A stretch of 64,000 bases of DNA from JAKAIY01 sp963809385 (GTDB lineage Bacteria > Chloroflexota > Ktedonobacteria > Ktedonobacterales > JADMIN01): assembly GCA_963809385.1 (NCBI GenBank), contig CAWEJL010000005.1, forward strand, positions 558,001-622,000, given 5' to 3'. The first letter of the stretch is position 1; each line of letters opens with the position of its first letter. The notes under the pieces were generated by a model. That model searched no databases. It saw nothing but the letters and a program-made list of their open reading frames with translations, and had not been told where the DNA came from. Below, piece after piece: positions 54,651-63,875 of the stretch. A program made the translations under genes and the position numbers.

Positions 54651-55052
54651 TCAACCCGCCTCCGCAACCCCAATCATGCTCTGAATGCGCTCCAGCAGCG
54701 CATCGCCATCGAACGGCTTCTTCAGCACGGCGATATTCGCATAGCGGCCCGATGGGTCGCGGATCAGTCCCTCCACCACATCCGCTTCGGTCATCGCGGC
54801 GGTCGCCACGATCACGGGGATGTCGGCAGTCGCCTGGATGCTCCGCAGCCGCTCCAGCACATCCAGGCCAGAGATCGCGCCGAGCCGCATGTCGAGCACG
54901 ATCAGATCAGGCGGGTTCTTCCGTGCGGTCTCTTCAACCAGCGCGCCATCATCGAGCACAGATACGCCGTACTCCGCGTCTTCGAGCAGCATGCGAATTA
55001 GCGTGAGGAGCTCCTGGCGGTCATCAATCACCAGAATGCGCTTACTCATCAT
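54651..55052 (-). CDS. Single-domain response regulator
   Basis: A 133-residue receiver domain with no output domain: RILVIDDRQELLTLIRMLLE, phospho-acceptor Asp in PPDLIVLDMRLG (about residue 54), PVIVATAAMTEADVV, and Lys in VLKKPFDGDALLERI. Starts at ATG 55052 or 55049, with GGAGGAGGG upstream. No histidine kinase is nearby, so it likely acts in a phosphorelay or by protein binding. Confidence 0.88.
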   Translation of the reverse strand: MMSKRILVIDDRQELLTLIRMLLEDAEYGVSVLDDGALVEETARKNPPDLIVLDMRLGAISGLDVLERLRSIQATADIPVIVATAAMTEADVVEGLIRDPSGRYANIAVLKKPFDGDALLERIQSMIGVAEAG

Positions 55053-55230
55053 CAAGACCCTCCTCCCGCGCATCGCGGCCCCCACCTGGCGGCCAGACGG
55101 CGCGGCGCTTATACGTCCGCATGTGGCGTGCCGCAGGCGCCGGGCGTGCCACCGCGATATGGAGTGTCCTAGCTATACAACCGCTTGGCGCGCGCGTGCG
55201 GTCACATGGGCGTCCTACCGGCTATCCCGC

Positions 55231-56346
55231 TCAGTCCCCCGCGCCTGGTGTTGTGTCTGCGGGTTTGCCCGGCGCGTGACTGGCGTGACTGGCGCGCCGC
55301 CGGTCCATCCGGGCGCGCCGCCAGCGCACAATGCGCCGCTTCAGCCGCAGCGCCCGCATGTACGCCCAGTATACCGCCGGCTGGTAGACCTGGTCGTGCG
55401 TCTCCAGCGTGAAGAGCGAGAAGCCGCCGAAGCCCTGCTTGTAGGTGTACAGGCTGTACATATCCTCGCCTGGCTCCAGTGTCTCGGCGATGGCGCGGAA
55501 GTCGTAAAGTTTGCAACCGCGCGCCTTCGCCCACTGGATCGCCGTCCATTGCAGCAGGTGGTTGGGCATGCGGTTGCGCTCGCGGTTGGATGAGGCGCCA
55601 AACATGTAAGTGGCGACCGGGCCGCAGCGCGCGACAATCAGCGAGGCGATCGGCTGGCCGTCGTATTCCGCGATCAGCAGCGCCGCCGCGTCGCGCTCGC
55701 CATACAGCCGCAGGAAGTCGTCGTAGTGCCGCTGGTCGTGGATGAAGATGCCGTCGCGCTCTGCGGTCTCGCGGTAGAGCGTGTAGAACGCGTCGCGGTC
55801 AGCGGAGTCGCTTGCCTCGCGTACAGTAACGCCTTTGCGCGAGGCGAGGCGGATGTTGTAGCGCCATTTCTCTTTCATGCCAGCCAGCAGCGCCTTTTCA
55901 TCGGGCGTGATGTCCAGCGCCCACGAGCGGCGGGGATGCGTAGCGAACGGATTGCGCCGCAGGCCTAGCTTCGCCAGCGCGTCCAGCCAGGCCTGATCAC
56001 CATCGGAGACGTTCGGCTCGACCTTGAGCATGAACGCTCCCCGCTCTTTGGCGAGGCCACGTGCGTAGTCGAAGAGCGCCGCCAGCGCGGGCGACGCCAG
56101 ATCATCGCAAACCGGACCGCGCGGCGTGTAGAGATAGGGCTGGCCCACGACTGGCGCGCGCTCGACGATCACCAGCAGCGCGCCGCGCAGCGTCCCATCG
56201 TCATCTACCGCGCCTAGCCGCAGCGCCCGCTCACCCAGGCGGCTGCCCAGCTCGGCCCACTCCCACGTCTGGGTAATGTTGCCCGTCGCCTGTGACTCGA
56301 CGAAGGCGTTCCAGCGGTCGCGGTCTTCGATGATCTCTACGCGCAT
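55231..56346 (-). CDS. FemAB-type aminoacyl transferase (copy 1)
   Basis: A 371-residue protein of the FemX/FemAB peptidoglycan-bridge family (two GNAT-like halves). VEIIEDRDRWNAFVESQATG, NITQTWEWAELGSRLGERAL, PYLYTPRGPVCDDLASP, WALDITPDEKALLAGMKEKW, RYNIRLASRKGVTVREA and LLQWTAIQWAKARGCKLYDF are the family order, and TYKQGFGGFSLFTLETHD ends the fold. ATG 56346 has GAGGAA five bases upstream. These enzymes add amino acids from aminoacyl-tRNA to lipid II, or to other targets. A second copy lies directly upstream on the same strand. Confidence 0.9.
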   Translation of the reverse strand: MRVEIIEDRDRWNAFVESQATGNITQTWEWAELGSRLGERALRLGAVDDDGTLRGALLVIVERAPVVGQPYLYTPRGPVCDDLASPALAALFDYARGLAKERGAFMLKVEPNVSDGDQAWLDALAKLGLRRNPFATHPRRSWALDITPDEKALLAGMKEKWRYNIRLASRKGVTVREASDSADRDAFYTLYRETAERDGIFIHDQRHYDDFLRLYGERDAAALLIAEYDGQPIASLIVARCGPVATYMFGASSNRERNRMPNHLLQWTAIQWAKARGCKLYDFRAIAETLEPGEDMYSLYTYKQGFGGFSLFTLETHDQVYQPAVYWAYMRALRLKRRIVRWRRARMDRRRASHASHAPGKPADTTPGAGD

Positions 56347-56510
56347 GCCGTTCCTCAAGCTATCGCGGCCATGAATGGCCGGCGCACACTACCAACGCGA
56401 CCATGAATGGCCGGCGCATGGGCGCGGGCGGTTGAAACCGCGCCCCAAGGCGACTCGCGCCGCCACAAGACCCACCGCGCGGGTCCGCGTCCTGGTCCGC
56501 CTGCGCAGAC

Positions 56511-57664
56511 TCATTCGCCCGCCGTAGCGCCCACCGCCACCTTCGCCGCCGCTTGTTCACCCGCCACGCGCGCTTGCTCGCGCCGTTGCTCGAAGCGCTT
56601 CCTCTGCCAGCGGCGCAGGCCACGCCGCAGCGAGACCGCCGTGACGTATGGCCAGTAGAGCGCGCCGCGCAGGGGCAGGTCCATTGTTGGGATGACACGC
56701 CGAACCGCGCCGCCAAAGCCGCGCTTGAACTCGTAGACGCCGTACAGCTCCTGCCCCGGCTCCAGGATGTCGGGGATCGTGCGCCAGTCATAGTACCGCG
56801 CGCCCTGCGCTTTGCACCAGCGCATGCATTCCCATTGCAGCAGGTAGTTCGGGCGCAGTTTGCGATGCGCCGTCTGGCCCGACGAGCCGCTGTGCAGGTT
56901 CCACGACCACTGCGCCCAGGACGGCGACCGTCGAGGCGGCGATAGCCTCGCCCTCACTCTCGGCGATCAGCAGCGCCATGTGCGCCGTGCCGTTTTGCCG
57001 CGCCGCCTCCTCGGAGTAGTGCGTCAGCATGTCGCGGTAGAGGTCCTTGGGGTAGACGTAGAACTGGTCGCGCTCGCCGGTTTCCTTGAGCAGGCGATAG
57101 AAGGCGTCGAGGTCGGCCTCGCCCGCGCCCAGCCGTACGGTGACGCCCTTGCGCGCGCCGGAGCGGATGTTCTGGCGCCAGGTGGTCATCATCCCCGCCA
57201 GCAGCTTGTCCTCGTCCGGGCTGAGGTCCGTCACCCACGCGCTGCGCAGGTAGATGACGTGGTCGGTGTCGCGAAAGCCCAGCCGCCGCAGCGCGCCAGT
57301 CCAGGCGGAGTCACCCTCCGGCACGTTCGGCTCGATGCGGATGAAGACGCCGCCACGCTTGCGCGCCTCACGCGCCGCCGCACGGATCAGCAGCGGCAGC
57401 GCGGGCGAGGTGGGGTCGTCGCAGACGGGGCCGCGCGGGGCGTAGAAGAATGGCGCGCGCAGCCCAGCTGGCCATGCTGCGCGTCAGCAGGACCGCCGCG
57501 ACGAGCCGCCCGTCGTCATCGACTACGCCAATGCGCAACGAGCCAGCGCGCGCGCCTTCCTCGGAGTGGTCCGCCCACTCCCACGTCTGGCAGAGATGGC
57601 CGGTGCGCGCGGTGGCGACGAATTCGTTCCACTGGCGGCGGTCTTCGATCAGCTTGGCTTCCAT
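56511..57664 (-). pseudogene. FemAB-type aminoacyl transferase (copy 2), frameshifted as sequenced
   Basis: The same family as copy 1 in three frames: EAKLIEDRRQWNEFVATART and GHLCQTWEWADHSEEGARAG; then (from about 57465) RSAWVTDLSPDEDKLLAGMM and TTWRQNIRSGARKGVTVRLG; then (from about 56905) KLRPNYLLQWECMRWCKAQG, ARYYDWRTIPDILEPGQELY and YEFKRGFGGAVRR to the stop at 56511. Two small indels restore about 385 residues. Copies 1 and 2 share motifs but are clearly different proteins, as in femA/femB pairs. Confidence 0.82.
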
Positions 57665-57773
57665 CGTTGTCCTTCAAGGCGGTGAGCGGACGGCATGCGC
57701 GGGCGAACAGGTGCAACCGCTGGCTAGTATACCAGAGCGCCGCGTTGACGCCGAACTGGCCCGGCGCGAAGTC

Positions 57774-58013
57774 CTATCGCGCGCCCTGGAAAGGTGGAGG
57801 CGGCCCGGCAACTTGACCGGAGCACGAATATGTCTCGGTTCGCAGCAGATGAACGCCGCGCTTCAGGTGTATCCATTGCTCAAACGTGCGCCCCTGCGCG
57901 GTCCACCGCAGCATGGCGCCACGCAGTCCACAATGAGGACATTCGCTCACGACGCCATCTCTCGTCCGCACGCCGGGCGGCATGCGAGAATAGTCAACGG
58001 AAAAGCGCCACAT
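57774..58013 (-). CDS. Small zinc-ribbon-like protein
   Basis: A 79-residue open frame, start ATG 58013 with GGGGAT upstream. It has SECPHCGLRGAMLRW, one CxxC knuckle, followed by basic and hydrophobic sequence. No second CxxC pair is visible, so it would need a partner or dimerise to bind zinc. Family unknown. Confidence 0.4.
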   Translation of the reverse strand: MWRFSVDYSRMPPGVRTRDGVVSECPHCGLRGAMLRWTAQGRTFEQWIHLKRGVHLLRTETYSCSGQVAGPPPPFQGAR

Positions 58014-58147
58014 GATTGATCCCCCAATGACTCAGCGACTACCGGGGATTACGATCATCGCTGTTGTCTTGTTGGGCATTTCATGGATTTGTGGGAGCCG
58101 TCGCTAGCCAGATTTCTCGGCGGCGCGCGCCACTCTCAGCCGCAGGC

Positions 58148-59137
58148 TCACCCAGCCGCCGCGCTCTCATCCGTATTCGCCCGCGCTCGCATAACCGCCG
58201 CCACGACATCATACGCCCGCCCCGGTGTCTCACCCTCTGGCATGGAGACCATCCACGCCCACGCTCGCGGCGGCCCCACCAGCGTGAACTGCGCCTCCAG
58301 GTCGCCCGGCCAGGCAAGCGCGCTGGCGGGCAGCGTTTCCAGCGATTCACGGCCCTCGTCCGCGTGCGGCCCGGCCTTCGGCGCCAGCAGGTAGCCGGTG
58401 CGGTCGGTGGTGAGCAGCGCCGCGCCGTCCGGCGCCAGCAGCCGCTCGATCAGGCTGAGGTGCGCCTGCGTCATCCGCCGCCGGAAATTCCGCTCGGCAG
58501 CGGCGTAGCGCGGATGCTCGTCGCGCCGCTCCGCCAAATCGGGCGCATAGACCATCAGCGTATCGAGCGCGTCGAGCAGCGGCAGGCTGTAGAGCTGCGT
58601 CAGCGTCAGCGAAGAGATGACCAGCCCGAAGCTGTGCGGCTCCAGGCCGGCGATCTCCGGCGGGTCCGCAACCGCCACCCGCTCCAGGCAGCCCGCCAGC
58701 GCGTCGAGGATCGCCATGCCGCCCAGCGCCCGCAGGTCGCGCCAGGGCTGGATGCCCATCTCCTCCCGCAGCGCCGCGCTGACGCCGCCGCTCAGGTCAG
58801 CCGCCAGCAGCCGCACGCGCGGGCGCAGCTTCTCCGGGAGCTCATCCCGCGCGCGGCCCATCCCCGGCGCGTCCAGGTCTACCAGGGTCAGAGGCTCGCA
58901 CGCCCGCGCCAGCCGCTCCAGCGGCAGCTCCGTGCAGGCTCCCGCCCCCAGGACGACGCCCGCCTCTGGCGCGCCATCCCCCCGCACCGCCAGCGCATCC
59001 CTCACCGCCCGCTCCACCTCGCGAAGATGCTTCGCGCTGTACCGCTGGTACCACGCCCGCCGCTCCGCCCCCTGCGTGCGCCGGTTGTCCGCGCTCAGCC
59101 GCTCGATCCTCACAGAGTACGCTCGCCTCTCTATCAT
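58148..59137 (-). CDS. Probable SAM-dependent methyltransferase
   Basis: A 329-residue protein. AGVVLGAGACTELPLERLAR, then EPLTLVDLD looks like motif I and II of class I methyltransferases, with HSFGLVISSLTLTQLYSLPL as motif IV-like and SLIERLLAPDGAALLTTDRT as the post-motif strand. No target can be named. A charged N-terminal region of about 60 residues precedes the fold (RRTQGAERRAWYQRYSAKHL). Confidence 0.65.
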   Translation of the reverse strand: MIERRAYSVRIERLSADNRRTQGAERRAWYQRYSAKHLREVERAVRDALAVRGDGAPEAGVVLGAGACTELPLERLARACEPLTLVDLDAPGMGRARDELPEKLRPRVRLLAADLSGGVSAALREEMGIQPWRDLRALGGMAILDALAGCLERVAVADPPEIAGLEPHSFGLVISSLTLTQLYSLPLLDALDTLMVYAPDLAERRDEHPRYAAAERNFRRRMTQAHLSLIERLLAPDGAALLTTDRTGYLLAPKAGPHADEGRESLETLPASALAWPGDLEAQFTLVGPPRAWAWMVSMPEGETPGRAYDVVAAVMRARANTDESAAAG

Positions 59138-59559
59138 CTCATGCCGCGCGTTTGGGACACGCCATACGGTAGTGTATCACTGGCGGCGGGGATGGCTGGC
59201 AGCGACGGTTATTTTCATCCCACGCCCAAGTCCCAATATCTAGCCAGCGGCTGAACCTGAAGTGACGAGGAGGCGTTGAGCGTATAGTCAAAGCCATCGT
59301 TCTCAGTGTGACTCCAGGAAGGAGCAGGCAGATGATAAGGTGAGCATTACGTGGATGGCTCGTATCGATGTACCGCTGGGCGTTGGATGGTGTCGTGACC
59401 GAATTGGGCGCTATGACTCACCCGCAGCGCTTGGCTGGCGCTGGCGCCAGCGGTGGAGCGGGCTGGGTAGTTCATCTACTGACCCGTGAGAGCGAGATAT
59501 CCTTCAGGGCGATATCACGGCCACAATCAATAATGAACGATGATGAATGTGAGTGAGTG
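59138..59559. other. Gene-free stretch
   Basis: Between the divergent methyltransferase-like and MazG-like genes. Open frames are short and without ribosome-binding sites; I see short palindromes (for example GCTGGCGCCAGC) but no clear promoter, RNA or element. Confidence 0.5.
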
Positions 59560-59901
59560 ATGGACTGGAAAACCTATCAACGGCTAGCGATGCGGACACG
59601 TAGCGATACCGGCGGCATGGACGAGCGTGAGCGATTGACCCTTGGCGCGCTGGGACTCTCAGGCGAGGCGGGCGAGGTCACTGACCATATAAAGAAAATC
59701 GTCTTTCAGGGCCATGATATTGACCGAGAGGCGCTTGGCAAGGAGATTGGCGACGTGATGTGGTACGTCGCCTACCTCTTAGATACGCTGGACATGTCAA
59801 TGGGTGACGTCCTGACTGCGAACATTAGCAAGCTGCAGGCACGCTATCCCGAGGGCTTTAGTGAAGAGCGGAGCCGCACTCGGAGCGAAACAGGCGAGTG
59901 A
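59560..59901 (+). CDS. MazG-like nucleotide pyrophosphohydrolase
   Basis: A 113-residue all-alpha NTP-pyrophosphatase domain. LGLSGEAGEVTDHIKK and EIGDVMWYVAYLLDTLDMS contain the Glu and Asp residues that bind magnesium, and the KLQARYPEGFSEERS ending is typical of short phage- and housekeeping MazG-like proteins. A GTG at 59557 immediately precedes the ATG. It probably hydrolyses unusual NTPs or dNTPs. Confidence 0.88.
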   Translation: MDWKTYQRLAMRTRSDTGGMDERERLTLGALGLSGEAGEVTDHIKKIVFQGHDIDREALGKEIGDVMWYVAYLLDTLDMSMGDVLTANISKLQARYPEGFSEERSRTRSETGE

Positions 59902-60025
59902 GCGGCATCCGATGGAAGAGCGCGGCGGTGATCAATTTCCAGGCGCCCTTCGCGCATGTTTGCTCATTGCTCATTGCTCGCCGCACGATGTTCCCACATC
60001 CAGCCAAAGTGGGCCGGTGATGAGG

Positions 60026-61300
60026 TCAGCCGCCCATACCCTTCCGCAGGGCGGCGACGAACTCCTCGTTGGTTTGGGTGCGCGCCATCATCTGGATCAG
60101 GCGGTCAGTCGTCTCGATGCTCTCGTTGCTATCCAGCGAGGCGAACATACGCCGCACCACCAGTACCGACTGTAACGCCTTGGGATCAAGCAACAGCTCT
60201 TCGTGACGCGTGCTGGAGCGCATGATGTCGAGCGCGGGAAAAATACGCCGCTCAGAGAGCTTGCGGTCGAGTGTGATCTCCATATTGCCAGTGCCCTTGA
60301 ACTCCTCGTAGATCACCTCGTCCATGCGGCTGTTGGTATCTATCAGCACCGTCGCGATGATGGTCAGCGAGCCGCCCTCCTCCAGGTTGCGCGCGGCGCC
60401 AATAAAGCGCTTGGGCGGGTTGACAGCTGCTGGGTCTAGGCCGCCGGAGAGCGTGCGCCCGCTCGGCGAAATGGCCAAGTTGTAGGCGCGTGTCAGGCGG
60501 GTGATGCTGTCGAGCAGCAGCACGACATCCTTCCCCGCTTCCACCAGCCGCTTAGCGCGCTCCAGCGCCAGCTCGGCCACATGTGTATGCGCGTCTGCCG
60601 GCTCGTCAAAGGTCGAGCTGAAAATCTCGGCGCGCACCCCCCGCCGCATCTCGGTCACTTCTTCGGGCCGCTCGCCGATCAGCGCCATCATCAGGTGAAT
60701 CTCGGGATACTTCAGCGCGATCGCATTGGCGATAGACTTCAACATCAGTGTCTTGCCAGCCTTCGGCGGGGCGACAATGAGTCCCCGCTGTCCGCGTCCG
60801 ATCGGCGAGATGAGGTTGATCAGCCGCCCTATGATGTTGGCGCTGTCGGTCTCCAGATCGAACATGCGATTGGGGAAGATCGGCGTTAGGCTGTCGAAGT
60901 TTGGACGGCGCTTCGCGGCCTCAGGGTCCATGCCGTTCACGGCGTCCACCCGCAGCAGACCGTAATACCGCTCGTTGTCTTTCGGCGGCCGCGCCTGGCC
61001 GGAGACCATATCCCCGGTGCGTAGGCCGAAGCGCCGTATCTGCGTCGCTGAAACGTAGACATCCATCGGGCTGGGTCGCCCACCCCGGCGGCGCAGATAC
61101 CCCAGCCCCTCAGGGGTCACCTCCAGCACACCGGCGCTGAACGCCGGGCCTTGCCGGTCAGCGGCGGCCTGGAGGAGCTGGAAGATCAAATCTTCCTTCG
61201 ACAGCGAACTGTAGCCCGACATATCCCAATCGCGGGCGATGTCGCGAAGCTCGTGCGGGGTTCTGGTTTCAAGCTCGGTAATGTTCATGTTCATGTTCAT
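60026..61300 (-). CDS. rho: Transcription termination factor Rho
   Basis: A 424-residue hexameric RNA-dependent ATPase that ends transcripts. It has an N-terminal domain TPHELRDIARDWDMSGYSSL, an RNA-binding cold-shock domain (GVLEVTPEGLGYLRRRGG, then DVYVSATQIRRFGLRTGDMV), P-loop IVAPPKAGKTLMLKSIANAI, Walker B VVLLLDSITRLTRAYN, and RNA-contact loops NPPKRFIGAARNLEEGGSLT and TGNMEITLDRKLSERRIFPA. The first 18 bases are three tandem ATGAAC units (MNMNMN), so three in-frame starts are possible. Promoter and long leader at 61301-61667. Confidence 0.97.
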   Translation of the reverse strand: MNMNMNITELETRTPHELRDIARDWDMSGYSSLSKEDLIFQLLQAAADRQGPAFSAGVLEVTPEGLGYLRRRGGRPSPMDVYVSATQIRRFGLRTGDMVSGQARPPKDNERYYGLLRVDAVNGMDPEAAKRRPNFDSLTPIFPNRMFDLETDSANIIGRLINLISPIGRGQRGLIVAPPKAGKTLMLKSIANAIALKYPEIHLMMALIGERPEEVTEMRRGVRAEIFSSTFDEPADAHTHVAELALERAKRLVEAGKDVVLLLDSITRLTRAYNLAISPSGRTLSGGLDPAAVNPPKRFIGAARNLEEGGSLTIIATVLIDTNSRMDEVIYEEFKGTGNMEITLDRKLSERRIFPALDIMRSSTRHEELLLDPKALQSVLVVRRMFASLDSNESIETTDRLIQMMARTQTNEEFVAALRKGMGG

Positions 61301-61638
61301 CTATCAGTGGTGGTCTACGGCGAGCGGCGCCAACTTGCGGTGGATATCGCGACGCGCGAAGAGGGGCGCGCCTGAAGGGTGTTCGCCGCCGTATCTCCTT
61401 TCGATGAGGATGGTGAGGAATAGGGACAGGAGGCGCGCCGCCAAAAATGGAGAAGCGCACGTCTTTGACGCTAAATTGGTGAATTATGTGAGCCAGCGCC
61501 AGCAACACGCTGGTAGGCGGGGGAGTATCGCGTCAGGCGGGAGGTGTGTCTGTGATGGAGTGGATTCGCAGCGGAGCGGCGATCAATTGAGGTGCAAGTG
61601 ATTTCGTATGCGTCACAAGCCTACCTCACGCCTACCCA
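61301..61638 (-). promoter_or_regulatory. Long rho leader region
   Basis: About 330 nt lie between the promoter and the rho start. It contains a short overlapping open frame (GTG at 61508, 79 residues, ending inside rho at 61269) and an AAAGGAG without a close start codon. E. coli rho also has a long autoregulated leader; whether this one is similar cannot be told by eye. The remaining gene-free part, 61668-61808, shows nothing. Confidence 0.4.
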
Positions 61639-61667
61639 AGTATCCCACGGTACGTCGGGGCTGTCAA
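61639..61667 (-). promoter_or_regulatory. Promoter of rho
   Basis: On the minus strand TTGACA (61667-61662), 17-bp spacer, GATACT (61644-61639), directing transcription toward rho. Confidence 0.6.
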
Positions 61668-61808
61668 GCCAGGCGCGCGCGGCTTCTGGCGGGCGCTGAC
61701 GCGCTGCCGGCCGGACATTACGGGAGCACGCGCATGGCGGTCTGACAAGCGGAGGCCCTCAGCCGCAAACGCGCCGTGCGCCAGCCATCGATGAATGCGA
61801 CCTACGCG

Positions 61809-63875
61809 CTAGAGGTCACTAGCCCCGGCTGGCCACTGTGCGGCTATCGGGCCTGCGCCTGGCGTATCACTAGCCCCAGAAGTCGCGGCGCCGCTGACCG
61901 GAAGGCTGGGAGCGCTGGCGTCCGCGCTGGCGAATGGCCCCGCGGCTGGAGCCACCTCGGGCGCAGGCGTAGCGTGGGACGCCGCCTGCCCATTCGACGC
62001 CGCCTGCCCATTCGACGCCGCGAGACCACTGGCAGCGGCCCAGACGCTCGCGCGCCAGAGCGGGGCGGTTTCCGATGGCTCATTGTCAACGAGTGAGGGA
62101 AACGGGCTGGGATCGGCGAGTTCCAGGCGGGGGGTGAGTATTCCCCTGGGAGGTGTGGGCATGCGGACAGCGCTGTTGTTTGGGTTATCCGTGGGATCGG
62201 AGGCGTTGTCCGGTAGGGCTGGCGTGTGGAGCGCGCGGCGCGGGCGCCATCAAGCGTCTGAAGCGCGACGGCATGAGTGACTTCGTTGATCAGCTTTTGC
62301 AGTTCTGGACGCGCCGCGACATTGGGATCTGGCAAGCGGTCCCAGACACGGAGCGCGTCTTCGTACTCGCCCTCGCGATAGCAGTAGTAGCCCAGAAGCG
62401 CGCGCGCGTCGAAGACGCTGAGCCGCTGCCAGAGCATCATCGGCTCCATCGGCGACTGGAGCGCCGCGCTGGTGATCGAAACCCCATCAATCCGGCGATA
62501 GAGGGGCAGACCAAACAAGCGGAACGGCGCGCCGTGACACAGGATGAGCCGCCGGGGCGCATTCGAGTCGGCGCGATTGGGCCGCTCCAGGCCGATGAAA
62601 AAGGTCTTCGTCCAGGGGCCAGCCTGCCAGACGGCGATCAGCACCACCAGCCCGGCCAGACGTGCGAGATAGCGCTCCCAGGTAAACGGGCCGACCGCGC
62701 TGGCTATGCCGAGGATGGCCAGCCCGGCGCCCAGTAGCCACGCGCCGTAGACCAGGCGGCGCCGGTCCACATTGAGCAGATCATAGTGGTGGTGCATCGG
62801 CGTCGCCAGGAATGGCAGTGGCAGCTCGGTGTGCGGGAACCCCTTGCTGGCGCCAAAGCGCTCGACGAAGAGGAAGCGACGATAGAACTTAACCAGAATG
62901 CGCGCCGAAATCAGCGCCGAGAGACCCTCCAGCACGAATGCGCCGCCGATGATCAGCAGTAGCAACTCCTGCCGGGCGACGATGGCGACCAGCGCGAGCA
63001 GCCCGCCCAGCGCCAGCGAGCCAGTATCGCCCATGATAAGCTTTGCCCGCCGCTTGCCTTTCGGGTTCGCGCCACCTTTCCACGACGAGGGCCAGTTGAA
63101 GGGCAAGTAGCCCGCCGCCGCTCCGGCCAGCGCCAGCGCCAGCGCGATCAGCGGCCAGCGCTGCTGCGCTGCCCTCGTCAATCAGGATCACCGCATACGC
63201 CAGCGCCGCGCTAAACATGAGCCCACCTGCGAGGCCGTCCATCCCATCCGTGAAATCCACCGCCAGCGCAGTCACGCTGGCAATAATGATCGTCATCGCC
63301 AGGAAGAAAAAGACCCACGCGAAGTGTTGCTTCACCAGCAGCGCGCCAATGATCGGCGCCTGATTGTAGGGCGGATACGCCAGGCGGGCGGTAATATCTT
63401 TGGCTATGATGAGCCGGTTGAGGAGTACCGCTGACAGCGCGGAGACCAGCACCACGCCGATCGCCTTCTGGATCTCGGAGATGCCGACGCCGCGATAGAC
63501 TTTGCGAATGTCATCAGTCAGACCGACCACGCCATACCCAATGGTCGCCAGCATCAAGATCTCGATCAGCGTCCACTGGCTGCCAGAGAAGTTGACAAGA
63601 AAACCAGCGGTGACACAACCCGCCAGAATCGCGAGGATCATCGCCACGCCGCCAATCAGCGGCAGCTCACTGGAGCGGGCGCGCACGACGCGGGGACGCC
63701 TGCCGCCCGTGCGAATCTCGACATGATGCGTGCCGCTGCCAGTTGACTGATCGGGTTTGAAGTCACCCGGCTTGCGCTCGCCACTACGGAACCAGGAGAA
63801 GACGCGGAGCGCGATGAGCGAGGCGATAGCGCTGACTGCCGCCGCGACGGCGAACGCGCTGAGCAACACGACCAT
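61809..63875 (-). pseudogene. mraY: MraY/WecA-family phospho-N-acetylmuramoyl transferase with long C-terminal extension, frameshifted as sequenced
   Basis: Transfers phospho-sugar to the undecaprenyl carrier in the membrane. Start ATG 63875 (GGAG seven bases upstream). The first frame has LPLIGGVAMILAILAGCVTA, VVGLTDDIRKVYRGVGISEI (Asp pair about 121-122) and ALAVDFTDGMDGLAGGLMFS (about 205-220). Near 63175 it continues in another frame: PLIALALALAGAAAGYLPFN, LIMGDTGSLALGGLLALVAI and PLPFLATPMHHHYDLLNVDR, completing the MraY fold. Then about 230-300 extra residues follow: two more helices, FDARALLGYYCYREGEYEDA with LRVWDRLPDPN, like a TPR unit, and an Ala/Ser/Pro tail that after another shift near 62160 ends at 61809. 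The extension is unusual for MraY. Other WecA-type transferases are possible, but the HHHYDLL ending favours MraY. Confidence 0.78.
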
